Source of the DNA: Podospora pseudocomata
Taxonomy: Eukaryota; Ascomycota; Sordariomycetes; Sordariales; Podosporaceae
Direction: 5' to 3'
DNA: 64,000 nt
Assembly (NCBI RefSeq): GCF_035222375.1
Contig: NC_085889.1
Coordinates: 2,232,001-2,296,000, forward strand
In this document: positions 22,939-35,426 of the stretch, in pieces
How the letters are laid out: every line of letters begins with the position of its first letter
Numbering within the stretch: position 1 is the stretch's first letter
Translations under genes and position numbers: made by a program
Notes under the pieces: generated by a model
What the model saw: only the letters and a program-made list of their open reading frames with translations
Told to the model about the DNA's origin: nothing
Database searches by the model: none

Positions 22939-23683
22939 GGTTGGGAGGGGGTTGGAAATGAAAGGATAAAGATGAAGTGGGAATTTAATGGATATATATG
23001 TAGCAAATGGAAGGATCCAAAAAAAAGACAGCAAAGCACAAAGCGGATTCAGGACAGGGTACCACATATCTGTCATTTCGGTGTACTCGTTGCACTATTT
23101 CTGATGTTAAAAGGGTGAAAAGGATTTCATAAGTCATCAACATCGTCAAACCCCCAAGATCAAGAAAGAGAACCCAGCATTTGTTGCTTGACCGTCAAAG
23201 TGGCAAGAAATAAGAGACAACAGACATTAGAAAGTGAGAGACATATATATGTACCCCCAGGAAACTTGTAGCAATTAGCGAGCGACCCTTTTTGCTCCTC
23301 AGCCAAAATGAAAGAAAGAACCAAAATTCATATCATCGTTTTTATCATTTTTCCTCTGAACAAATCACCAACCCTCACATAATTCCTGCATCCCTATCTT
23401 CCTGCATCCCTATCCTACAATAAAAACCATGACACACATCAAAAACAATCCCAAATACTCAAAAGATTCTTCGACTTCTCCCTACCAAAAATCCACCAGT
23501 AGATTTTTTCTTTTGTATGACATCCAAAAGGGGATACAAGAAAAACCCTCAAATCGTATATACAATTTCATGCCAAGTGATTATTATCTTAGTAGGAACG
23601 CCCTCACATGACAAAGAGCAAGTTCGTATCTGTTAACCTCCCCCAAACACATCCCCTTTTGGTTAGTAAAAACTTTGTTCTCT
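22939..23683. other. Intergenic region between convergent genes
   Basis: The 3' flanks of the unknown gene (+) and the metacaspase (-). The sequence is A/T-rich with no supported gene. Confidence 0.65.
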
Positions 23684-25426
23684 TCAATCCGGACGCGCTT
23701 TGAACGTGGTCACAAGGTAGGGCGCGATCTCACCAAGAGGGTGACTGCACGAGAGCTGCGGCTTTTGGGTGTAACGCGTCTGTAGCTCGTCGCGGATGCT
23801 GTTGAGGAGCTGCACATAGCTCTGCTGGGGGTTCTTTTTGAGCGAGTTGATAAAGGCCCAGGACATGGCTCCAGTCGCTTGAGAAGCAATCGTGGCGTCG
23901 GCACTGTAGATGGTGTGTGTTAGCTCACGGTTGCTGCTGATAGAAATGGGTGACCAGTGAAGGGGTGACCGAGTTCATCGGCCCCAAATGCCAAGCAAGG
24001 CCGCAACTCTGGACCAACAAACGGAAACCAAAATAGAAATAATAAAAAAGCCATGTCTCGTCGCATGATACTGCCGAATCGGCCCTGCAAAATCAAATAG
24101 GAAAAGCAAAAAAAGGGGATGGGTGTCACAGAATGTTAGTCACGAAAAAAAGGGGGGTACGAACGAAGTCTGGTCGTCTTTGCTTCCGGACAACATGACA
24201 ACATCGGCACGCGAGGTCTTCGTCGCGAGGGTACGGGCGTGGGCATCTTCGCCATTGCTGGCCTTCTTAAAGAAGCCCATGATATTGCTGGCAACACCAC
24301 TGAGATCGCCCTGGCTGTAGGCGGAAATAACACCGAGAAGACCTTGGCCGGCCTCCTTGGCAAGGTTGGGCTCCTTGAGGATACCCTGGGTGGAGTAGAT
24401 GTAGGGAAGATCGAGCGCGGTTCCGGAATGGCACGAGTCGAAGATGGCTGTCAAGCGAACGCCCGCTTGTAGTGGGCGCACCATGATTCTGTGCATCTCG
24501 TCATCCGTGATGTGCCCGACTTGCCGGAAGTCGACCGGGTAGATGACCTCGTCATATCCGTCCTCCTCGTCACCATCAAGATCCTTCGTCTGACCACCGT
24601 GACCAGAGTAGTGGAAGAAAAGGGAGTCGTTAGGGCGAGCATCCTTGACGAGCCAATGCATAGCCCTCAAGATGTTCTGTTTGGTCGGTTGGCTCATGGG
24701 GTTCTGCTGGTCGTCCGTAAGAATGACCATATCCTCTCGCTTGTAGCCAAATCTTTCCACCAGATACGAGGACATGTTCCTAACGTCATTGATACACCCA
24801 CGAAGCTGGCCGCGTTGCGAGAAGTAGTTGATTCCGATCAGTAGAGCTTTTCTTTTCCCTGTACATTGTGAGTACTGGAAAGCATAGCCTTGCGGAGCAC
24901 CATATCCAAAGTGCTGAGGAGCTTGGGGTGGCGGAGGAGGGGCACCGTGGTTCCCGTGAACGTAAGAGTTGGAGTTTACGGTCGGCATGTCTGATGTATT
25001 GTTTAGCAATGTGCGTATATATGTCTCCCTCACTTGGGGCCCAATCGCCGGTTCCACTCACTCGGTCGTCCGTATTGTGGTTGTTGTTGCGGTGGTTGCT
25101 GTTGCGGTGGGGGTTGGTGGTAGCCTTGTGGAGGCGGCTATACCATATGTATTTAGCTTCAAGATCCTCTGATCCAGGCCAACGGAGAACACACCTGCTG
25201 ATAGCCATATTGCTGGCCTGGCGGAGGTTGTTGGTAGCCATATTGGCCCTGCGGTGGAGGGGCCTGCTGGTAACCGTAGTTCTGGGGACTGTGAGGCCCA
25301 TGTCAGTCAAGACGGTCGAGTTTTGAAGACGCGGGTGTAAAGGCCGTACGGGTAGTAGCCAGCATACTGCTGCTGCGGCGGAGGAGCGTATCCTCCCGCA
25401 TAACCGGCACCAGGAAACCCAGACAT
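23684..25426 (-). CDS. Type I metacaspase (caspase-like cysteine protease)
   Basis: Five exons: 25426-25350, 25288-25195, 25137-25062, 24990-24165, 23903-23684. The product is 430 aa. A Gly/Pro/Gln/Tyr-rich prodomain (about 1-110, YGYQQ repeats) is split over four exons and precedes a C14B peptidase domain. The catalytic dyad is intact: His213 in HYSGHGG and Cys269 in DSCHSG. The domain also has [12 protein letters not shown] and an acidic loop ([12 protein letters not shown]) that typically binds calcium. Family knowledge: metacaspases cleave after Arg/Lys, act in the cytosol, and take part in ageing, stress clearance and cell death (PaMCA1/2 in Podospora, Mca1 in yeast). The last intron (261 bp) uses donor GTTCGT; that choice restores the family's QTSADA junction. 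The neighbouring genes give no functional hint. Confidence 0.94.
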
Positions 25427-28400
25427 TCTTTCAGGAAAGCAAAAGGGAAACAGAGGGAGGGGTTGTTGTTATCGGCGGGCGGCCAACAGGCCTTGGTCGA
25501 GCGGCAAAGGACGCGGCGTCGGTGTGTATCTGTGGACTGGGAGAGCAGAGAGCAAAAGAGCTCTGGGCAGGTCGTCAACAAAGTTAAATATGCTCCTTCC
25601 AAAAAAAAAAAATCCGGGACAGACGCGTTGGAAAGGTACCCCTTCTTGGCGTGGAAGTACGGGGACAGGGGGTGGAGGGGAAAGGGTTCGGTAATCGCGA
25701 GGTTGTCAATGTTGATGTCTAGCAAGCAGCAGCAATTCATTCGCATGAGCATGCGCTGAGCCCCTCCGAGGCAAGATGTGGCGTGCGGGATCAAGCGTCT
25801 AGCGATACGACGAAGGACGGTAAAGGACCTGGAGCGCTCCCGACGGAGCGGTCAAGGACAGGACAAGGGCAGTTCACATCGACTTACCTGCAGCTCGGGA
25901 TTCGGATTCGGGGGACGGACAAGGAACAGAGGAATTACGGAAAGCGTCGTTTAGCAAGCGCAGTTGGGACGAGGGGAAACGTTGATTGAGCGGCGAGGAG
26001 AGGAGAGAGAGCTTTGAGCTACTCGAGTGAGAAAAAGAGTCTGGCCAACGTGCTGACAACCACAGCACAACACAGCAAAGCCCGGTGAGGCGAGCAGGTG
26101 GACAAGTCAAGACCGGGGTGGGGTTGATGATGGCTGGTTGCGGGCAATCTAGATCTTCGATTGGGCACAGGGCTAGCCGTGCAGGGTTCATGCTGATCAC
26201 TGCCAAGCACGTGGAGTTCCGAGGGTCGACTGCGTAAGGACAAGAAACCACCGACTGCTGCCAGGCTGCCGACTGCCCCTCATTCCATCATCGCCATGAC
26301 TGATGTCTCATTCAATTTCCAGACTTCCAGGAATTCCCAATCCCCATCCAGAAGACGCTCTCTGGAACGGTTTGCCCCTTTCCTGTACATGCGCCGCGGG
26401 CAGGTTACGCGCCGCTTGGTTCGTCGAGGCTATCCGTTTTCAGCTGTGCATGCTTAGGTCGCTACCTTATCACAAAGTCTATCAGCTACCGGACAATTAA
26501 AGCGTTGCCCATAGGCCCTAGCTGAATTTAACTTTAGATCTCTCGGGGGTGCTATCCAAGAGGAGCCTCTTCTCCGAATCATCATCGACCTCAGAAGACT
26601 TCAATTAACAGTTTCGGGATATGGCACCCCCCACGCATGCCGGAGCCAAAGTTCCCTCACCATAGGCTTCAATTTCCCTCACCATCTCAAACAGTTGACC
26701 GAGGAAGCACCTCATGTTCAGACCTTTCCCAGCACGTCCTACATCATCACACAAATTTCACTGAAATAGGGATCCCCGCCGAGATATTGTACACCAAGTG
26801 CCGGCGGTGCACATGCAGCCCCGGACACCACTAACCCTTTAGCAAGCCGCCACATCCGCTTCCAGACACCATTGGGCCATGAAGGGATTTTGTTCACCAT
26901 CGACTTCCCGCTTTCTCCCAGTCCCCACGAAGACATGTCGTTCGAGATGTACATTGGCGTTGATGTATGACGCCCAAGTTGGATTAGCTCCGGTCTTCAC
27001 CGGCAGGTTCCATTGGCTGGATCCTCGAAATCGTCAGTGTGGAGCTGCTGAACAGCCCCCGTGGACCACTCACGACTCAGCTACCAGCAGGGGGCTTGCA
27101 GACGAGCTTGGGCCATATCAAACCTCCAACCTCCAATCTCCATCCTCCAACGAGCTCTCAGAAACGCCATCTCGATAACCACGCGTGGGAGCATTTTCTG
27201 TATTCTTTGGCGGGAGCGAGATTTCGTTTCGAGATGAGACGTCTCAACACGCGGATGCCACCTTTCGCTTTCATAATAACGCAAGATCTGAGAGGTCCAG
27301 AATCTCGATATATCTAACAGCCCAACTCCAAGAATCCCCAACCAATCGAGGGCAGGCCGAAGTCACATCAGAACATGGCATTGCATAGCACTCATTGCAT
27401 CGTGGCCATGCACCCTCGCTGATGTAAAATACCCACCAGCCCGGATGAAACATAGAAGCTCATCCACACGCTCTTGCACAGCCCTATGTAAAACAACGGA
27501 GCTGTGGCATGGCAGCCACACACTCACACACCACAACCTTGTGTTTCTCCGAGCCATTCAGCATCCAAGACTACAAACTAGCGCAGAGAAACTTCAAGCC
27601 TCACAAGGTACTGGTCCCTGAATGTCTTAGATGGCCCTCCCTCCCCGTCTCAGACGGCGAACGAGGGCTGTGCAACGTTTCCCCACAGCGTTGATGACAA
27701 AAACGGTGGATGGAGAAACCTAGGAGGAGGCCTTAAACGGCCCTTTTGTCCCCAAGAAGCCTCAAGCAACACTCTCTCCACTCCACTATCAAAGCAAAAC
27801 AAGTTAGCTCCCGAGGATGACAGCTGGATGTGCATCATGTAATGCTCCCAGATCCCTGGGAGCACCCGGCCCGGGGTGAACGGGGAGCATGCGCCACACT
27901 TCTCCGCTGGCTACCACCCTGCCGGATCCTCCTTCTCGGTCCCTGATCCGGTTTAAATCAAGTTTTCTTCGTTCTAATTCTAGGCTGGTTACCTCCGGTG
28001 GTAATGCTCAGACGGGCACTACGGGCAAAATCCGGGGTAGCACGCAGCTGACCATCTTGGTTTACAATGCCCCATCAGAGATGCAAAAGGCCATAGCCTA
28101 CTTTCCTACTCGTCAGCTAGCTACTCATACTCCCACATCAACGTCAGATCTGACTCTCGCTCTATCTCGGCAACCAACAGATTTCAGCACTGCCCCCCTT
28201 CCTGACCACCCAAATGTTGGTCATGGGGGTGGGTAAGGTGAGTTTGTAGGAGGAGGGTATAGGTGCTGCAATGTGCATGTCTCACATATAGACCTTGACT
28301 ACTTGACAAGCAATATCAGAAGCAGACGAAGGGGGTGGTAGGATGACAAAAACATGATATCGCACCAACGCGGTGACCAGTACAAGCAGCCGTCCATTCA

Positions 28401-28681
28401 TGCTCACGATCTATAATCGTCAACTCTAATAGTAGGATGCGTTGGCACCTTGCTTAGGTCTCTCTAAAGACTACCAATCCGTTTACGATACACTTGGACC
28501 AAAAAGCTAAACCTTTAGGAAAAAATTTAAAAACAGCCATGGAAGTAACAGCACCAATACATGAAAATACATGAGGTATACACAGAAACCAAGGATTACG
28601 TTCCACCCCACTCTTCCCCTTCTTCCCTCTATCTTTCTTTGCAATCACCCAGTCTTCTTCCTGAGCAACAACCCTTTCTTC
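25427..28681. other. Gene-poor intergenic region
   Basis: More than 3 kb upstream of the metacaspase with no supported gene on either strand. The short frames present have no similarity I recognise and no matching splice sites. It is the left part of a gene-poor island extending to about 32.3 kb. Confidence 0.5.
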
Positions 28682-31680
28682 TCATCCAACAAATCTCTTT
28701 TTGATCTGGCCGACGACCTTGTCAAAAAAGCCGTCTAGTTGCATCCAGAACCTTGCCTGAAGCCTCCTAGTGATATCAAGGACTACTTTGGATGATCCAG
28801 AATTAGGTAGATAGTAGCTGCTAAATATCATCCGGCACTTCTGGTCCATTTCGGAGGAGTCGATGGCGTTGCCATAAAGCTACCAGCAACTGGTAAGATT
28901 TTGTTATCGTACCTCAGGGTATCTTCCAAAGGCTGCTACAAATGTTGCTTTGGTAATCTTGCCCTGGTGGGCATCGCCTTTCCACCTCTCGTCTGGGAAC
29001 TCCTTCCTGGGGTGTAGAGTTAGTCTGTGTCATTCTAGAGCAACTGGGCTGATGTTTCGAGGTTACGCCCTCGAGGCCCTTCCATATCAATTTGACGTCC
29101 CTAAGACTGTTGACGTAGTGATCGGGTCTGGGTCCGCAGTCTGGTTCTTGGTGGACGTTAGTGTCGATATAATCCCAGACCTCATAACAGCGTCAACCAC
29201 GCTCCTCTGTACCGACAAGAGACATAGGTGCAATCAACCCTGACGCGCGGTTACAGTATTGACCATATGTTGAGAAGCAGTGCCTCGGCCTTGCACAACA
29301 GTCGGTGTGCCTACGAAGCGAGCTAATGTATCTTAAAAGATAGTTACTGCGCCTCAAATGATAGTTGGCATACCTTGAAATATAGTCGGTGAGCCTCATG
29401 AGATGGCCGGGCTTGGAGTTATGACCAAAATGTCTTCTGAGGGGCATTATTATAGCCGTTCTGATTGTCCGGCCTTTGCCACTGTCGCTTCCTCGAACTG
29501 TGGCAAACATTCTGGCCGCGTGAACTCTTCTCAATGAGCATCTGACGCTGGTTCGTAGATGAGGTCTTCGAATTGAACTGGCTTCATCATATCGTACGCA
29601 ACCATCATCTCACGGCCGTTTTGGTTGTCCAAAACATACATGGTCTGATGCAGGTCGTGCCCGTCAGTGATCTGTCACGTAGAGTTTTGGACGTCTTCCC
29701 CAGGTGCCGTTGCCCTTGTAGCATTACGGACCTGAGTCCTTTCGGGCTCAGGAATACTCCTCGGGTGCGGGATATGTGCCTCGGCCCTCCAAGTTTCGAA
29801 ATAATGCTGAAATGGATGCAACCACCAGGCTGACTGTGCCAGTTGATGTACGGCTACATGCTAATGGCCGAGAACCAAGAAGTCTTCAAGCCGAGGCCGG
29901 AGAGGTTTGAACTTCCCATCGTTCCCTTCTGCACTGCTCGAAAATCGTGGTTCAATCCCAAACTCCTCTTCTGCGAAGAAGTACTGGTACCGGTAGAGCC
30001 GTTGAACCACCATTGCGGGGTACATCAGATGCATCGGGTTGGCATATCTGAGCTTATTAAGGGTCTCAATGACAACTTGCCAGATTTGTTTGTTGATATG
30101 GTCGAAAACTGGAAGCAGGAGAATGGGTCCGGCGAGGGCTTGACGATATTCTCGATTTCGACTTCGGGGTTCATTTCATAGACCGCACGATACTCGTTGT
30201 CTTCCTGCTTGAGATATGCTACGACTGGCGCCTCACTCTTTCCACTACGTTCCAGTAAAACACGTTGGGTGTCACCGATCTCTTGTCGTGTAAAAGTCTG
30301 TGTCTTCTGTAGACCACTGCTTGCGCAACAAATACAGGAGGAATCGCTTGGTATTCTCGAGGGCGTCCTTTCGCCAGTACTCTACCATCTGGATCAAGTA
30401 GTCTGTCCGTTGTCCAGACACACAATTCAGTTTGGCGAGACCAGAGTTCTTTCCGGTAATCCGGTCCGATTTGACATGCTTCTCGATACTTTCCTTGTTG
30501 TATCTTGGCGCCTATGAGAACTATAGGGGACATGTTAGACACATCGATGCCGCAGAGAACAGCCTTGCCCCTGATTAGTTGTTTGTAGAAGCTTTCTGTC
30601 TGTGTTCTGCGGATGGTCCTCGGAACTAGTATAGATCGTCCGAAGTAGTAAATATCGTACGGGTCAATGCTCATCACATAATCTCCTCCTCAGTAAACTC
30701 AGTTGACTTGACTATCAGCTCACCCTCTGTGCTGGGTGAAACCTCAGGCCGGGGAGTTTCGACAGGAATTAGATCCTCTATCCGAGTGTTCAGACAGCGG
30801 ATGTTCTGGTTGGAGGTGAGACGATGAGCTCCCAGTATTATCGCCAGCCACATATGTCAATTGGGTGCTGACTGTTGGCAGAAGCAAGGGGGGTATATGG
30901 AGGTTGCTTCCATCGCCACGGATAGCCATCTGAGCATGATCGCAAATTCGGATAACTTAGCTGATGGCGTTTTCTACTTAGTGATACTGTTGCTGCTTTG
31001 GCGAGCTAGCACAAGAGTGTCGGGGATTGTGTTGGTCGCTTCGAAGAACACGAGTAAACGGCCTCCAAGTCAAAACAATTTGGTCTCATATATTCTGGAA
31101 GGAAGCTAGCGTTGGGGGTCGTATGCAGCTCAGGATGATGCTTACACAATATAAGCGAAGCCCAGAAGTCGATAACATCTCGACTTTGCTTGGTAGATGA
31201 TTGAGCCATCTCTGAGATGGTTGGATATGAGGTACGTGAGAGGAATCGGAGAGTGAATTTGGATGGTGCCAGCTCCCAACATTCGCTACCCGGTTCATTG
31301 GTATAGATGCTGGTGTTTCTCTGCCGATTTCCCATCGAAAATAAAATTATACGGTTGTTGATGATGAAAGTGCTGGTCGTAAATTTCCGCGGGTTGAGCG
31401 TGACTTCCTCTTGCGAATTTTTTCTTTACACTAACTGGATCTTACCAGGCAAGAGCCAGGTCGGTGTACCAATCGTACCTTCCATAAACATATTTAAGCA
31501 ATAAAATGCAGTCAATAATTGACAGTGATCTTCAAACCCAAAATCTAGCCCTGTGCCAAAAGTCTTTCTATTGTGGTCGACATCATATACAATCAAGCCA
31601 TCAGTTCTACCTAACTCGGTGAGAGTCTCCTGTAAGCCCAACCGAGGCAGCCAAACTATTTCAAGATCAACAGCAGTATA
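28682..31680 (-). pseudogene. Decayed protein-coding gene (unknown family), multiple frameshifts
   Basis: Reading the minus strand from 31680 to 28682 gives a series of protein-like blocks that jump between frames. The main blocks are at about 31680-31426, 31410-31006, 30890-30680, 30677-30430, 30460-30270, 30285-30150, 30160-29860, 29645-29550, 29200-29040, 29010-28925 and 28890-28682. Each has normal hydrophobic/aromatic patterning (for example YLIQMVEYWRKDALENTKRF; RYANPMHLMYPAMVVQRLY) and the order is collinear. The last block ends in a TGA at 28684-28682. Candidate introns between some blocks are too short (about 33 nt) or need a skipped CAG, so decay is more likely than splicing. The first block has a D-x-E followed by TELG, faintly like the Exo I motif of DEDDh 3'-5' exonucleases; this is a weak hint. 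I cannot name the parent family. Confidence 0.5.
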
Positions 31681-32366
31681 ATGTAATGAATAAATATACC
31701 ATATATGCCAACCATGCTAGTTTTAATACCCCTTCCACGCAAGACCTAAAGATCACGAAACCGTTGACAGCACCCAGTGCACCGTCAGATTGCTTGGCCA
31801 AAGTCACTCCATTTTATGACAGTTATACGTAACTAAGGTACCTATCTTGTGGCATTTCCGGTAACACAATCACGGCTCATCTGGCTACTCCAACTTTCGC
31901 AGTTCCGGGATATATTTACAGAGTAGACTGTACCCTTGTTTACTATGCACGTTGTCGTATTATTTACAGCTATCGATCCCAAGGTAAACAGTGCAACTGA
32001 ATCATATTAGTAGGCACCAGGCTCATGTTTATGTAATAATTCATTGTTTTCCGATGATCAGAACTATATTCTTGTCTTCAACTCTCACCAAGTCCCCCCC
32101 ATAATTCACGGAATAAACCCACGCATTTAGCTCTTCTGAGGTATCTCAGGTTGCCGCCTCGTTAAAATACCTTAGCATCCACCATGGCTTATTTAGTCTG
32201 CAATTCATTGGAATGAACATAATTAACCGGCGCCTCTCTGCCCAAGTTATGTCATGGTGCAATTCAAAAAAAAATTATTGAGGAAAAAAAAAAAGGAGGT
32301 CCATGTGAGGTTGTACCACGCATGAGCCACATTTCTCCTTTCCAAATCAACAAACAGTCAGCATCG
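31681..32366. other. A/T-rich non-coding stretch
   Basis: An A/T-rich sequence with many TA steps between the relic gene and the tRNA. No gene is supported. It could be old mutated repeat DNA, but no terminal repeats are visible. Confidence 0.5.
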
Positions 32367-32466
32367 GTCAGCATGGCAGAGTGGTCTAATGCGTTAGACT
32401 TGAATATCCATCACATTCAGGTATCTAATTCCTTCGGGAGCGTAGGTTCGAACCCTACTGCTGACG
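32367..32466 (+). tRNA. tRNA-Ser(UGA), intron-containing
   Basis: A type II tRNA with perfect 7-bp acceptor stem (GTCAGCA with TGCTGAC) and discriminator G at 32466, which is characteristic of serine tRNAs. The anticodon stem TTAGA/TCTAA encloses loop C-T-TGA-A, giving anticodon UGA at 32401-32403. An 18-nt intron (32405-32422) starts one base after the anticodon, the canonical position. A long variable arm (TTCC-TTCG-GGAG) and a T arm with GTAGG-TTCGAAC-CCTAC complete the fold. It decodes UCA and, by wobble, other UCN serine codons. The internal A and B boxes are evident (TGGCAGAGTGG; GGTTCGAACCC). Confidence 0.95.
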
Positions 32467-32888
32467 ATAATCTTTTGCATTTTTCCACACCTCACCCCTT
32501 TCATGAAAGGAGATCTTTTTGTGAGCATAGACAAATCATTGACTCTCTTTTATATTTCACCTGCTTTGATTATGTTATCGGCAATGATATGACCGCGCAA
32601 ACGCCCAAAGACTTCAGCAATGTACATTTACAATAGGAATACGAAAACGCTAGCTAGCTAAAACTTACATCAGTAGGTATTCCCGGCATGCACGCCTCTT
32701 TTCTTGCGTTCCTTAGCCTCCGAGGAAACAAAACTCCAATTCATGCCCCACGTAATCATGAATGCCAGGCCCATACTTACTCCATGCCCAAGTAATGACA
32801 ACAAAATGGAAACGATGCGCTAGAGATGTACAGCATTTTCCAGGTACAGATACATACCAACATGAATATTTCTTCAACCCAAACCTCT
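32467..32888. other. Intergenic region after the tRNA
   Basis: About 420 bp. The tRNA 3' side is followed by a T-rich stretch (CTTTTGCATTTTT, then CTCTTTTATATTT) suitable for Pol III termination. The rest is the 3' flank of the HAD-type gene. No gene is visible. Confidence 0.6.
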
Positions 32889-34887
32889 TCAGTAAAAATT
32901 TCCTACCCCGTCACCCCCCCCAGCTTGATAACCTCCCCCGCCGCCGCCGCCTTGATACCCACCGTTATTATTCGACTTGTTATTTTGCTGATTATTCGCA
33001 TGGTAGAATCCAGGGTTAGAGGGATTCGAGGGCCCCTTGGGGATAGGCTGCTGTGTATCCTCGTACATGGCTGCAAACCCTCCCTGGCTATCTCTCCCGC
33101 CAACATCGTCAAGCGACTTGTAGTGATGAGTGTGATGAACTCCCCTGTCCCCCCCACCACGACCGCCGCGGGCCCCCTTAGGAGCCCCTCCGCGTTGGCC
33201 CCTGAAGTTCCCACCACCTCCTCTTCCACCACCCCGACCAAAACCACCGCCACCTCCCCGATTCCCTCCCCGATTGACCTGTGGAAAGTTATTTTGGTTG
33301 TTATTATTGCTATTGAAATTCCTCCCACCGCCACCAGGACCAGTCGGAGGATGGTGGTGATGGTTCCCCTGTCTCGACCGGAAATCATCCTCATGAGCGG
33401 TATGCTTCCTCTTCGCTCCTCTAAAGTAGCCGCCGTCGTAAGAACCCTCCCTATAACTCGTCCCATCAATGCGCAGCAGCACTTTCTCGGCAACCTTTGT
33501 CTCAAACACAAACGCCTGCTCCGGAGAAACCGGCTTCCAGTGCTGAATCTTTGCGGCATCCGCGTGTCTCGCGCCCCTCCTGAGGGCGAGGACGACCAGT
33601 GGGACCGGGTTTCCAGTGTGGTATGACGCGTCTGCAGGGACAGGCTTCAGAGAAACAGCCCAGACGTTGTCTTCAAAGCAAGCCGTGCCACTGACTTGCC
33701 AGCTCATCCTCTTGCCCCAACCACCGACTTTCCGAAGCAGATCCTCCGGACAAGGACGAGGGCAAATCATGATGTTATTAGCATGCAGCTTAATCTCGCT
33801 GTCGGGAAGGTTGGGGATTGGCATCAGGTCCAGCAACCGTCGCGTGTCGGCGCTAGAGATTAGATACCCCGTCCAGAAAACTTGTCTTTTGATCACCCAG
33901 CGCTCGCCTCGGGAGCCGCGTCGTCTCTTGGTCAGTGACGCATTGTGATCTTTGATAATGGACCGGACCTCGGCCACTTCCACCACCGGGTCGAGATAGG
34001 CTGCCATGTCTGCCACGTGAATCACTTCCCCATTGATCGGGCCTCTCGTCGGCGAGGTATTCTGTTGCTCGTTGAAGTTCGCCAAGAAAGTCTGAAAGCT
34101 CTTGACGTGCTTTATTCTGTCTTCGTAGATACGAATCTCCTCCGCATGTCTGTATGTTTCCATCAAAGCTCTGAGAAATTTCTCCTTGAAGTCGAGTGTG
34201 CTGATGAAATGCTGGTTATCAGGGCCGACGGCGGGCTTGAGACAAACCATGTCGAACTCGAGACCCTTGCTCTTTATTATCCGCTTAATCAGTTCACTGA
34301 AACCGGACTCGGATCGACCGGTCAACAGGACGCAGAAAGCATCCTTTTGTTGTGTGCTCAGTTGGACGAGCTCGACAATCTTCTCGTTCCACCATCCCTC
34401 CCATGCGCGCGGCTCCTCTTTCGCGATGCCTTCGCCCGTCGCGGCGAGAATCCGGGAATCGTGCCACCATCCACCATTTATAAACGCATCGGGGTTCGAG
34501 AGTGTGCCTATCGTTGGGTTGTTCCAGATCTTGGGATTGGGTAAAGGGGTTTTGAAGACTGGCGCGCAGCGCGTTCTGTTAGCGACTGGTTATGTCATAT
34601 CGAGGATGCACCAAGGGACATCTTACGGGTATTATCAAAATCGTAGATGTGAATCGCCTGGATCTTGACGACAGCTATGATGCGACGCGGTATTAGTACT
34701 TATCTCCGACTCAATCAGGGACCAGTCAAGATAATGCGAACGAACCTGGGAGCTGCTTGTTGAGGATGGACCACCTGCCCATCGCAGTGACAGTATGTTG
34801 GGGGCTTACAGCAGGACTGCTGCCCTTGGCCTGACTGACGGTGCCAAAGCTGCCATTGTTAAAGGCGGAAAAGGCAGATGTTCCCAT
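32889..34887 (-). CDS. Swiss Army Knife RNA-repair-like HAD-domain protein with RGG tail
   Basis: Exons are 34887-34746, 34674-34627 and 34558-32889; the product is 619 aa. After about 50 residues comes a HAD-type phosphatase signature, YDFDNTLF, with Asp59 and Asp61 as the expected nucleophile and acid/base. It is followed by the conserved block FINGGWWHDSRIL and LLTGRSESGF. This matches the fungal family annotated as 'Swiss Army Knife RNA repair-like HAD domain'. Family knowledge places such domains in predicted RNA end-healing systems; direct function in fungi is unproven. From about residue 430 the chain is Gly/Asn/Arg-rich with many RGG and GGRGG units, an RNA-binding, phase-separating type of tail. 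Intron 1 uses donor GTTCGT. An in-frame ATG at 34956 would add 23 residues at the N-terminus; I chose the internal Met. Confidence 0.85.
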
Positions 34888-35426
34888 GACTTGTCGTACC
34901 AATGTTTTCTTACGAGAGACGTGTTGCAGGAGTAGGGACCATGGCAAGCTCATCACTTGCGACGACGAAAGACTGAAGGCGATGAACTAGGCGCTAACAA
35001 TTTCACGTTCGCCTTGCTGCAGGCTGCATGGATGTCTGGAAAAAGTGGGGTGAGCCACGGAAGCCAAGGCTGAGTTTTGGGACTTGCAAGTCTCTAGTAT
35101 GCACTTATCCGAGTCAGGACGTATCACCTATAATTGCATGTCTATAACCTCAAGTCTCCGAGCGGATATGTGGTCAACTCGAGCGACCTAATATCGAATT
35201 TGCTGGTGTCTTCATCCCTTCTGAGCGGCCCAAGTAGATAATGCGACCTGTGGTATATATCTCTCCCTACAATGCAAAGGAAAAGCCAAGTATTTTCTCT
35301 CGAAACCAACGCCAAAAATGAACCTCCCCATACAACGCCTTGCCCTAGTCTTCGATCCGAACCGCAGAAGCGTACCGTAGATGGAACTGATGAAGATCAT
35401 GAATGGAGCTGAAAATGAACACGCCT
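34888..35426. other. Intergenic region
   Basis: The promoter side of the HAD-type gene and the 3' flank of BUD20. No gene is supported. Confidence 0.65.

Noticed and set aside
31720-31800. Minus-strand stretch reading AVNGFVIFRS, reminiscent of a mating-type alpha box
   Set aside because: Only about ten residues fit, a stop follows, and no mating-type neighbours (APN2, SLA2) are present. Treated as chance or part of the relic gene.
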